In this document: positions 1 to 5,447 of the stretch, piece by piece | Position numbering within the stretch: the stretch's first letter is position 1 | Layout of the letters: each line of letters starts with the position of its first letter | Origin: Bacillota bacterium | GTDB lineage: Bacteria; Bacillota; Sulfobacillia; JAJZYS01; JAJYTV01 | Assembly: GCA_021792885.1 (NCBI GenBank) | Contig: JAJYTV010000116.1 | Coordinates: forward strand, 1 to 6,361 | Direction: 5' to 3' | DNA length: 6,361 nucleotides | Translations under genes and position numbers: made by a program | The notes under the pieces: model-generated | The model's input: only the letters and a program-made list of their open reading frames with translations | Told to the model about the DNA's origin: nothing | Database searches by the model: none

Positions 1-1284
1 TACGGCATGCAGTGGCTCGCCTACGCGCTCGGCGGCCGGGTGGACCCGGGGACGCCGGAGTACGGCCCGGCGCGCGCGCATCGCGCAGGCGTGGAAGACC
101 GCCTGCTGGAGGGCGTCCCGCAGGACTTCCGGGTCTGGATGAGCCATGGCGACCGCGTGGAGGCCCTGCCGCCCGGCTTCGCGCTCCTGCTGCAGAGCGA
201 GGGCGCGCCCTGCGCCGCGATGGGCGACCCGAGGCGCGACATCTACGCGGTCCAGTTCCATCCAGAGGTCGTGCACACGGAGTACGGCCGCGAGATCCTG
301 CGCAACTTCCTCTTCGGCATCGCGGGACTCGAGGGCGGGTGGAACATGGGTTCCTTCCTCGAACGCGAGGTGGAGCGCATCCAACAGACCGTGCAGGGGG
401 GATCCGCGCTGGTCGCGCTCTCGGGCGGCGTCGACTCGGCGGTCGCCGCAGCCATCGTCCAGCGGGCGATCGGCGAACGGCTGACGGCTGTGTTCGTCGA
501 CCACGGCCTCTTGCGCAAGGGCGAGGGGGACGAGGTGGAGCGTGCGTTTGCGGGCCGCTCCCTGCGCTTCATCCATGTGCGGGCGCAGGAGCGCTTCCTG
601 GCCGCGCTGCGAGGCGTCACGGACCCCGAGGAGAAGCGCAAGAAGATCGGCAACCTCTTCATCCGCGTGTTCGAGGAGGAGGCCGCGAAGCTCGGGCCGA
701 TCGACTGGCTCGTCCAGGGCACGCTCTATCCGGACGTGGTCGAGTCCGGCCCAGGCAAGGCCGACGTGATCAAGAGCCACCACAACGTCGGCGGATTGCC
801 CGACGACCTGCGCTTCCGCCTGCTCGAGCCGCTGCGGGAACTCTTCAAGGACGAGGTGCGGGCGCTCGGCGAAGAGCTCGGGCTGCCGCGCGCGCTCGTC
901 CGCCGCCAGCCCTTCCCCGGCCCGGGCCTTGCGATCCGCATGGTCGGCGAGGTGCAGGAGCACAGGCTCGCGCTCTTGCGCGACGCTGACGCCGTCGTGC
1001 GGCGCGAGATCGAGCGGGCGGGCGCAGACCAGGAGATCTGGCAGTGGTTCGCGGTGCTGCCGGGGGTGCGGACGGTCGGGGTGCAGGGAGACCACCGCAC
1101 CTACGGCGAGGCGGTCGTCGTCCGGGCCGTGAGCTCGGAGGACGGCATGACCGCCGACTGGGCGAAGCTTTCGCACGACCTCCTGCAGCGCATCGCGTCT
1201 GCGATCGTCAGCGAGGTGCCGGGCATCAACCGCGTGCTCTACGACATCACGTCGAAACCGCCCGGCACGATCGAGTGGGAGTAG
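1..1284 (+). CDS. guaA: GMP synthase (glutamine-hydrolysing), 5'-truncated by window edge
   Basis: This enzyme aminates XMP to GMP using ATP and glutamine, the last step of de novo guanine nucleotide synthesis in the cytoplasm. The reading frame is open from base 1 and begins YGMQ, the residues that directly follow the nucleophile Cys in the class I glutaminase motif (G-x-C-Y-G-M-Q). The Cys codon therefore lies just outside the window, and roughly 85 N-terminal residues are missing by comparison with family length. The glutaminase His-Glu pair is in FHPEV (bases 256-270). The ATP-pyrophosphatase P-loop SGGVDS is at 421-438, followed by VDHGLLRKGE and VQGTLYPDV. The C-terminal dimerisation/XMP-binding domain carries RQPFPGPGLAIR and ends with the canonical SKPPGTIEWE and a TAG stop. 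All visible motifs are intact. It is a housekeeping gene unrelated to the enzymes downstream and has its own terminator. Confidence 0.98.
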   Translation, partial: YGMQWLAYALGGRVDPGTPEYGPARAHRAGVEDRLLEGVPQDFRVWMSHGDRVEALPPGFALLLQSEGAPCAAMGDPRRDIYAVQFHPEVVHTEYGREILRNFLFGIAGLEGGWNMGSFLEREVERIQQTVQGGSALVALSGGVDSAVAAAIVQRAIGERLTAVFVDHGLLRKGEGDEVERAFAGRSLRFIHVRAQERFLAALRGVTDPEEKRKKIGNLFIRVFEEEAAKLGPIDWLVQGTLYPDVVESGPGKADVIKSHHNVGGLPDDLRFRLLEPLRELFKDEVRALGEELGLPRALVRRQPFPGPGLAIRMVGEVQEHRLALLRDADAVVRREIERAGADQEIWQWFAVLPGVRTVGVQGDHRTYGEAVVVRAVSSEDGMTADWAKLSHDLLQRIASAIVSEVPGINRVLYDITSKPPGTIEWE

Positions 1285-1298
1285 GGCTTGCAATCACG

Positions 1299-1323
1299 GG
1301 GCCGCAGCCAGGGGCTGCGGCCC
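1299..1323 (+). terminator. Intrinsic terminator after guaA
   Basis: A perfect 11-bp GC-rich inverted repeat (GGGCCGCAGCC at 1299-1309, GGCTGCGGCCC at 1313-1323) with a 3-base loop lies 14 bases after the guaA stop. It is followed by TTCCTCGTT, a weak and interrupted T-tract. The stem is strong enough to call a terminator, though the poor T-tract may mean incomplete termination. It separates guaA from the regulator gene. Confidence 0.8.
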
Positions 1324-1352
1324 TTCCTCGTTGGTCAGGGAGCGCATGCCTA

Positions 1353-1380
1353 TTGCATTACGTAATATATATTTTATAAA
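1353..1380 (+). promoter_or_regulatory. Possible sigma-70-type promoter of the GntR gene
   Basis: A TATAAA box (1375-1380, 5 of 6 to the -10 consensus) lies 16 bases after a weak TTGCAT (1353-1358, 3 of 6 to the -35 consensus). It sits in the only AT-rich patch of the window, immediately upstream of the regulator gene. Transcription would begin near 1387, leaving a leader of about ten bases before the GTG at 1396. An alternative -10 is TATATT at 1368-1373. The position is credible, but the -35 match is poor and AT-rich DNA produces such boxes by chance. Confidence 0.4.
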
Positions 1381-1384
1381 TTTA
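1357..1384. repeat. Overlapping AT-rich palindromes, candidate operator
   Basis: Four perfect palindromes of 8-10 bases overlap here: ATTACGTAAT (1357-1366), AATATATATT (1364-1373), TTTATAAA (1373-1380) and TAAATTTA (1377-1384). They cover the possible -10 box of the regulator gene. FCD-type GntR repressors usually bind short palindromes in their own promoter, so this is the natural place for an autoregulatory operator. None of the four is an exact match to the GT-N-AC type consensus known for FadR-like regulators, so the assignment is inferred from position and symmetry. Confidence 0.4.
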
Positions 1385-1391
1385 GTCCAGG

Positions 1392-1399
1392 GGAGGTGA
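1392..1399 (+). promoter_or_regulatory. Unusually strong Shine-Dalgarno overlapping the annotated GTG start
   Basis: GGAGGTGA is a perfect 8-base complement to the 16S rRNA tail, but the only nearby conventional start in frame, GTG 1396-1398, is embedded in it. At the usual 8-base spacing after GGAGG, the in-frame codon is ATC at 1405, a very rare initiator. The next in-frame GTG is at 1441, too far away. This is why the 5' boundary of the regulator gene is left open. Confidence 0.55.
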
Positions 1400-2121
1400 G
1401 CCGGATCGGAAGACCGGAGCGGAGTACGCGCTCCCCCCGCGTGCGCAGCCTGGCCGACGTGGCGTGGCTCGAGATCCGCGAGCAGATCCTGACAGGGCAG
1501 CTGCCTCCTGGTGCGGCCGTCGGCCTGAAGGAACAGGCGGACCTCCTGGGGCTCAGCATCATGCCGGTCCGCGATGCGGTGAACCGGCTGAAGCACGAGG
1601 GACTGATCGTGCAGATCCCGCAGCGGGAGGCGTACGTCGCGCAGCTCTCGCTCGAGGACATGGAGGACATCTACAGCGTGCGGGCGGCGATCGAGGCGAT
1701 CGCGGTCGAGCGCGCATGCAGGACGTTCTCCCGCGCGCACTACGACGGCCTCCTGCACACGCTCGACGAGTTCATGGACGCGTACGAGAGCGGGGATGCG
1801 CGCGGCGGGCGGGAGATGCACCGGCGCTTCCACCTCGATCTCTACGCGATCGCCGAGTCGCCCACCCTCGACCGCCTGATCCCGCCGCTGATCGACGCCA
1901 CGGAGCGATACCGCACCATGTCCCAGTCGCTGCGCGGCTCCGTGAAGCAGCGGCGCGCGGAGCACCAGGCGATCCTCGACGCGTGCCTCGCGCACGACGC
2001 CGGGCGGGCGCGCGACATGCTGGTCGAACATCTCCAGCGCACCGTGGCGGACGTGCGGACGTACCTTGCTTCCTCGTCGGCCCGCCCATCGGGCGCGCCG
2101 CCTGCGCCGAAGGGCGCCTAG
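1396..2121 (+). CDS. GntR family transcriptional regulator, FadR/FCD subfamily
   Basis: This is a metabolite-responsive DNA-binding protein, probably controlling the enzyme genes that follow. Residues about 19-85 form the GntR winged helix: an N-terminal helix with LEIREQILTGQLPPG, the recognition region LSIMPVRDAVNRLKHEGLI, and a wing ending in AYVAQLS. Residues about 90-215 form the helical FCD ligand-binding domain, with likely metal ligands at H146 (RRFHLDL), H190 (EHQAIL) and H212 (EHL). The position that is usually Asp or Asn four residues before the first His is H142 here. The last 15 or so residues (SSSARPSGAPPAPKGA) are a disordered tail. The 241-residue length is normal for the subfamily. 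The start is uncertain: GTG 1396 lies inside the best ribosome-binding sequence, so translation could begin elsewhere. The effector is unknown, though FCD proteins commonly sense carboxylic acids. Confidence 0.93.
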   Translation: MSRIGRPERSTRSPRVRSLADVAWLEIREQILTGQLPPGAAVGLKEQADLLGLSIMPVRDAVNRLKHEGLIVQIPQREAYVAQLSLEDMEDIYSVRAAIEAIAVERACRTFSRAHYDGLLHTLDEFMDAYESGDARGGREMHRRFHLDLYAIAESPTLDRLIPPLIDATERYRTMSQSLRGSVKQRRAEHQAILDACLAHDAGRARDMLVEHLQRTVADVRTYLASSSARPSGAPPAPKGA

Positions 2122-2156
2122 CCCCTGCCGCAGCGCGCTGCGGTCGGGGTCTTTTT
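2122..2156 (+). terminator. Intrinsic terminator between GntR gene and the enzyme operon
   Basis: A stem of CCCC (2122-2125) and CCGCAG (2128-2133) pairs with CTGCGG (2138-2143) and GGGG (2146-2149), with a small internal loop (one G-T wobble, one mismatch) and a CGCG apical loop. TCTTTTT follows directly (2150-2156). This is a well-formed Rho-independent terminator beginning right after the regulator stop codon. Only 18 bases separate it from the ribosome binding site of the amidohydrolase gene, so it may act as an attenuator rather than a full operon boundary. Confidence 0.85.
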
Positions 2157-2174
2157 CGTCTGACTTCCACCGAG

Positions 2175-2181
2175 AAGGAGG
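2175..2181 (+). promoter_or_regulatory. Ribosome binding site fixing the amidohydrolase start
   Basis: AAGGAGG lies 8 bases before GTG 2190. This sets the start at 2190, although the frame stays open far upstream through the regulator gene. The resulting N-terminus, MVIDTHRH, places the metal-binding HxH motif where the family expects it. Confidence 0.85.
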
Positions 2182-2189
2182 TTCGTCTC

Positions 2190-3203
2190 GTGGTCATCGA
2201 CACGCACCGTCATGCGTACGGAGAGCGCACGCGCCAAAAGTTCATGGAACGTGGAATGGTTGATCCGGCGAGGGGCTTCCCGCAGATCCGCGAACAGGAT
2301 GTCTTCCTCTACGAATCCTACTGGGACACGGAAGGTTCCTTGGCCGGGCAGCGCGCGGGCGGGGTCACGAAGGCGATCCTGAGCGGTGGCAGCCAGGTGG
2401 AGACGCTCTCGCGCAACGTCTTCCGGATGGACCCGGTCGACGTGATGCAGATCGTCTTCGAAGACCGCCTGAAGCTGATCGCGCAGCATCCCGAGGACTT
2501 CGACACGATGGTCGACGCGAACCCGTTCGACGAGCGCTGCATCCGGGTGCTCGAGCCGGCGATCGACCAGCACGGCGCGAAGGCGATCAGCATCGCGACG
2601 AGTTACGGAACCGGGATGGAGCGCAAGTTCCTCGACGCGCCGGAGTGCGACTGGCTCTTCGGCTTCGCGGAGCAGAAGGGCGTCGTCATCCACGCGCACC
2701 CGCCGTTCGTCCCGTTCGGCGCCGAGATGCTGAGTGGCTACCGGCTGCTCGAGGCGGTGGGCCGGCCGTTCGACACGGCGCTCTCCTTCTCGCGCATGAT
2801 CCTCGCGGGCGTGTTCGACCGGCACCCCAAGCTGCAGATGGTCGCCGTGCACATGGGCGGCGCGCTGCCCGCCGTGCTCGGCCGGCTGGAGTTCAACTGG
2901 CGCCTCAACTACGAGGGCATCGCGAACCCGCCCCCGGACAAGGTGCTGAAGAACGAGCACACGCCGTTCAGCTACCTGAAGACCAACCTCTACACCGACA
3001 CCATGGGCTTCTCCCCGAGCGGGGTGCGCCAGGCCGTCGAGCTCTTCGGCATCGACCGGCTGCTCTTCGGCACGGACTACGGCCCCCTCCCCTTCTCCCC
3101 GCGGGAGCACATCGACATCGTCAAGGATGTCATTCCCGATCCTGCGGACCAGCAGAAGGTGTTCTCGGGCAACGCGAACCGCATCTTCCGCCTCGGCCTC
3201 TAA
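2190..3203 (+). CDS. Amidohydrolase family protein (ACMSD-like decarboxylase/hydrolase)
   Basis: A 337-residue metal-dependent hydrolase of the amidohydrolase-related TIM-barrel family, which includes aminocarboxymuconate-semialdehyde decarboxylase, gamma-resorcylate decarboxylase and 5-carboxyvanillate decarboxylase. The metal-site residues are recognisable: H6 and H8 (DTHRHAY), H168 (VVIHAHPP), H221 (VAVHMGG) and D296 (LLFGTDYG). Their spacing closely follows ACMSD (H9/H11, H177, H228, D294 as I recall). No signal peptide is seen, so the protein is cytoplasmic. As first enzyme gene after the regulator it may act early in the pathway, either removing a carboxyl group without redox cofactors or hydrolysing a lactone or amide. 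The family includes both decarboxylases and hydrolases, and the substrate cannot be deduced here. The GTG start is supported by a well-spaced AAGGAGG. Confidence 0.92.
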   Translation: MVIDTHRHAYGERTRQKFMERGMVDPARGFPQIREQDVFLYESYWDTEGSLAGQRAGGVTKAILSGGSQVETLSRNVFRMDPVDVMQIVFEDRLKLIAQHPEDFDTMVDANPFDERCIRVLEPAIDQHGAKAISIATSYGTGMERKFLDAPECDWLFGFAEQKGVVIHAHPPFVPFGAEMLSGYRLLEAVGRPFDTALSFSRMILAGVFDRHPKLQMVAVHMGGALPAVLGRLEFNWRLNYEGIANPPPDKVLKNEHTPFSYLKTNLYTDTMGFSPSGVRQAVELFGIDRLLFGTDYGPLPFSPREHIDIVKDVIPDPADQQKVFSGNANRIFRLGL

Positions 3204-3204
3204 G

Positions 3205-3242
3205 CCGCCTGCCGCCCCGCCGGGATCGGCGTGCGGCGGCGG
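3205..3242 (+). other. Strong intercistronic stem-loop after the amidohydrolase gene
   Basis: CCGCC (3205-3209) pairs with GGCGG (3238-3242), GCCGC (3211-3215) with GCGGC (3233-3237), and CGCCG (3218-3222) with CGGCG (3227-3231), closing a GGAT loop. That is 15 GC pairs with one bulged T and a small internal loop. No T-tract follows, so it is unlikely to be an intrinsic terminator. It starts one base after the stop codon and could stabilise the upstream message or mark an RNA processing point in the operon. Confidence 0.6.
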
Positions 3243-3274
3243 ACGGGTCAGTGCCGGGCAGGACGCGCAACTTC

Positions 3275-3283
3275 AGGAGGGAG
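3275..3283 (+). promoter_or_regulatory. Ribosome binding site deciding the FAH-family TTG start
   Basis: AGGAGGGAG (3275-3283) precedes two possible starts in frame: GTG 3283, which is too close, and TTG 3292, which sits 8 bases after the GGGAG end and 11 after AGGAGG. The TTG start gives MKLVTFE, a typical FAH-family N-terminus, and is preferred. Confidence 0.7.
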
Positions 3284-3291
3284 TGGCTTCC

Positions 3292-4185
3292 TTGAAACTG
3301 GTGACCTTTGAGCACAGTGGCGTCGAGCGGGTCGGCGTGGTGCGCCAGGACCGCGTCGTGACGGTCGACGTTCCCGACATGCGGACCCTGTTCGAGCGCG
3401 GCGACGCGGGCATGGAGGCCGCGGAGCGGGCGAACGGGCGGGACTTCGCGCTGTCGGAGGTGCGCCTGCGCGCCCCGATCATCCCGAAGAAGTTCTTCCA
3501 CACCGCCGGGAATTTCCGCGAGCACGCGAACGAGGCGGACCAGTCCAACTGGGTCGCACCCGTGCTGCCGTGGATCATCTTCTTCCAGAACATCGACGCG
3601 ATCATCGGCCAGGACGACGCGATCATCTATCCCGAGCACCTCACGGAGGAGCTCGACTACGAGCTCGAGCTCGCCGTCGTGCTGAAGAAGCCCGGAAAGC
3701 ACTTCACGCCGGAGGAGGCCTCGGACTACATCGGCGGCTACGTGATCTTCAACGACATCACCGCGCGCGACATCCAGCGCCGGGAGATGGAGTCCAAGGT
3801 CTTCACCTTCTGCAAGTCGATCGACACGTTCTCCCCGCTCGGCCCCTGGATCGTGACGCCGGACGAGATCCCGGACCCGCACGACCTGAAGATGGAGCTG
3901 CGGGTGAACGGCGAGATGCGCCAGCAGTCCTGGACCGGGCGCATCTCCGTGAAGATCCCGGAGATCCTCTCCCACTACTCGCCGCTCGGCTACTCGGCCG
4001 GCGACGTCCTCTCCACCGGCACCGTGTCGGGCGTCGCGGCGTTCAGCAGCGACCCGAAGTCGCTCTACCTGAAGCCGGGCGACCGGATCGAGGCGGAGAT
4101 CGAGCGCATCGGCGTCCTGCGCAACCACGTGGTGTCCTGGCAGGAGGCCTACGGGCAGGCGCCGCCGCCCAAGGTCCGCTGGTAG
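3292..4185 (+). CDS. Fumarylacetoacetate hydrolase (FAH) family protein
   Basis: A 297-residue cytoplasmic enzyme of the FAH superfamily, which covers divalent-metal-dependent C-C bond hydrolases, 2-oxo acid decarboxylases, hydratases and isomerases acting on beta-diketo or 2-oxo-enol acids. Residues 1-65 form the small N-terminal domain. The FAH barrel follows, with GNFREH (H78), the metal ligands E124 and E126 in DYELELAVV, and D155 in FNDITARD. The E-E-D spacing matches the family. Substrate-pocket segments FTFCKSIDTFSPLGPW and STGTVSGVAAF are present; the latter has Val where most relatives have Pro (GTPSGV). The C-terminus KPGDRIEAEIERIGVLRN is also typical. In a catabolic operon such proteins usually act on ring-opening products or their tautomers, for example as 2-hydroxyhepta-2,4-dienedioate isomerase or 2-oxopent-4-enoate hydratase. 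The exact reaction cannot be assigned. Confidence 0.93.
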   Translation: MKLVTFEHSGVERVGVVRQDRVVTVDVPDMRTLFERGDAGMEAAERANGRDFALSEVRLRAPIIPKKFFHTAGNFREHANEADQSNWVAPVLPWIIFFQNIDAIIGQDDAIIYPEHLTEELDYELELAVVLKKPGKHFTPEEASDYIGGYVIFNDITARDIQRREMESKVFTFCKSIDTFSPLGPWIVTPDEIPDPHDLKMELRVNGEMRQQSWTGRISVKIPEILSHYSPLGYSAGDVLSTGTVSGVAAFSSDPKSLYLKPGDRIEAEIERIGVLRNHVVSWQEAYGQAPPPKVRW

Positions 4186-4225
4186 CCCACACCCGAGGGA
4201 AATTGTGCGGAGAGGGGTTGGGCTA
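4183..4225 (+). promoter_or_regulatory. Inverted repeat linking FAH stop codon and next ribosome binding site
   Basis: TAGCCCA (4183-4189, beginning with the FAH stop codon) pairs with TGGGCTA (4219-4225). After a bulged C at 4190, ACCC (4191-4194) pairs with GGGT (4215-4218), giving 11 pairs around a 20-base loop. The 3' arm includes the GGG of the GAGAGGGG ribosome binding site of the HMGL gene and ends two bases before its GTG start. Folding would hide that site unless a ribosome finishing the FAH gene opens it, which would be a translational coupling device. Confidence 0.55.
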
Positions 4226-4226
4226 G

Positions 4227-5411
4227 GTGGCCATGATTGACCGCCAGCTGCTGTGGACCGGTGACCTCAACGCGAAGGCGCTGCCGAAGGAGCCGCCCCG
4301 AACGGTGGGGCTCTACGACACCACGCTGCGCGACGGAGAGCAGACGGTCGGTGTCGTGCTCACGCCCGAGCAGAAGCTCGAGATCGCGCGCCTTTTGGAC
4401 GCCTTCGGCATCGACCGCATCGAGGCCGGCTTCCCGCGCGTGTCCGACGAGGACCGGCGCGCGATCGAGATGATGCGCGACGCAAAGCTGCGCGCGGAGA
4501 TCTGGGGCTTCTCTCGCGCGATGCCAGACGACGTCGCCGCGATCGCCGAGCTCGGGCTCCGCTCGACCGTGATCGAGGCGCCAGTGTCGGACATGAAGCT
4601 CGGCGCCCTGGGGGTGGAGCGCAGCGAGATGCTGCGCCGCATCCGCACGGCCGTCGGATCCGCCGCGCAGCGCGGCGTGCGGGTCGCCTACTTCGCCGTG
4701 GACGGCACGCGCGCGGACCTCTCGTTCCTCGAGTCCGTCTACAAGACGGCGCTCGACGCCGGTGCGCAGGAGCTTGTCGTGGTCGACACGATCGGCATCG
4801 CGGCGCCGGAAGCCGCAGCCTACCTGGTCGCTCTCGTGCGCGACTGGGCCGGGCCCGGCGTGCCGATCCACTTCCACGGCCACAACGACTTCGGCCTCGC
4901 CACCGCAGCGGCGGTCGCCGCGGTGCGGGCGGGGGCCGAGTACATCCAGGGTACCGTGAACGGCATGGGGGAGCGGGCGGGCAACACGAACCTCGCGGAG
5001 GTCGCCCTGGCATTGGGCGCCCTCTACGGGCACGAGACGAACCTGCGCCTCGAGCTCGTGCACATGGTCTCGCGCCGGGTGCGGGAGCTCGCGGGCTACG
5101 ACATGGCCCCCTGGACACCGCTCGTGGGGGAGAACCTCTTCCGCCGCGAGACCGGAACGGCGGTCAGCCAGTTCCACGTGCCGCAGGCGATCGAGCCCTA
5201 CGGGGCGGCGGTCGTCGGGGCGACGCGCGAGGTCGTGCTCGGCAAGCGCAGCGGGCGCGACTCGATCCGCATCAAGTGCGAGGAGCTGGGGATCTCGGCC
5301 TCTCAGGAGGCGCAGCGCCTCCTGCTCGAGCGGGTGAAGGAGCTCGCGACCCGCAAGCGCGGGCTCGTGAGCGACGACGAGTTCCGCACGCTGGCCCTTG
5401 AGCTCGCGTAG
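4227..5411 (+). CDS. HMGL family protein, homocitrate/isopropylmalate synthase-like, atypical active site
   Basis: A 394-residue DRE-TIM metallolyase-family protein. Relatives condense acetyl-CoA with a 2-oxo acid (LeuA, NifV, citramalate synthase) or run aldol-type cleavages. The barrel opens with YDTTLRDGEQTVGV (R35, D36 metal site), closest in look to NifV-type homocitrate synthases, then IEAGFP. H217 and H219 are in HGHNDFG, and NGMGERAGN has N253. The C-terminus VVLGKRSGRDS to SDDEFRTLALELA is the short NifV-like subdomain; the allosteric LeuA domain is absent. The usual catalytic Glu of the E-D-x-x-R segment is replaced by V158 (FAVDGTRADL), so plain synthase activity is doubtful. GTG 4227 is chosen because GAGAGGGG lies 9 bases upstream; ATG 4233 is the alternative. 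The neighbours suggest a catabolic role, perhaps C-C cleavage or condensation of a CoA ester, rather than leucine or lysine synthesis. Automatic annotation would probably call it 2-isopropylmalate or homocitrate synthase. Confidence 0.88.
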   Translation: MAMIDRQLLWTGDLNAKALPKEPPRTVGLYDTTLRDGEQTVGVVLTPEQKLEIARLLDAFGIDRIEAGFPRVSDEDRRAIEMMRDAKLRAEIWGFSRAMPDDVAAIAELGLRSTVIEAPVSDMKLGALGVERSEMLRRIRTAVGSAAQRGVRVAYFAVDGTRADLSFLESVYKTALDAGAQELVVVDTIGIAAPEAAAYLVALVRDWAGPGVPIHFHGHNDFGLATAAAVAAVRAGAEYIQGTVNGMGERAGNTNLAEVALALGALYGHETNLRLELVHMVSRRVRELAGYDMAPWTPLVGENLFRRETGTAVSQFHVPQAIEPYGAAVVGATREVVLGKRSGRDSIRIKCEELGISASQEAQRLLLERVKELATRKRGLVSDDEFRTLALELA

Positions 5412-5432
5412 AGGGGCTCGCCGGACCGAATT

Positions 5433-5440
5433 GGGGAGGG
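5433..5440 (+). promoter_or_regulatory. Ribosome binding site of the SDR gene
   Basis: GGGGAGGG lies 7 bases before ATG 5448 and 4 bases before the adjacent in-frame GTG 5445. The spacing favours ATG, so the gene is started one codon later than the longest open frame. Confidence 0.7.
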
Positions 5441-5447
5441 AACTGTG

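Noticed and set aside
12..989. 325-codon + strand frame overlapping guaA
   Set aside because: The GMP synthase frame carries every family motif; the alternative is a GC-rich shadow with no domain.
1281..1395. Possible riboswitch or small RNA between guaA and the regulator
   Set aside because: The region is accounted for by the terminator hairpin and AT-rich promoter-like patch, and no further paired structure or known aptamer core is visible.
1464..2189. N-terminal extension of the amidohydrolase frame through the regulator gene
   Set aside because: The frame is open by composition only. The extension is Arg/Ala/Pro-rich, crosses the intrinsic terminator, and the AAGGAGG at 2175 with the family N-terminus sets the start at 2190.
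2118..4128. Two long minus-strand open frames (about 330 codons each) opposite the amidohydrolase and FAH genes
   Set aside because: Both mirror well-supported + strand genes, lack domains, and show the Arg/Asp/Val/Leu/His bias of GC-rich antisense shadows.
4227..5411. Assignment as leuA or nifV
   Set aside because: The allosteric LeuA domain is missing, the usual catalytic Glu appears to be Val, and no leucine-pathway or nitrogenase gene lies nearby, so a gene symbol would mislead.
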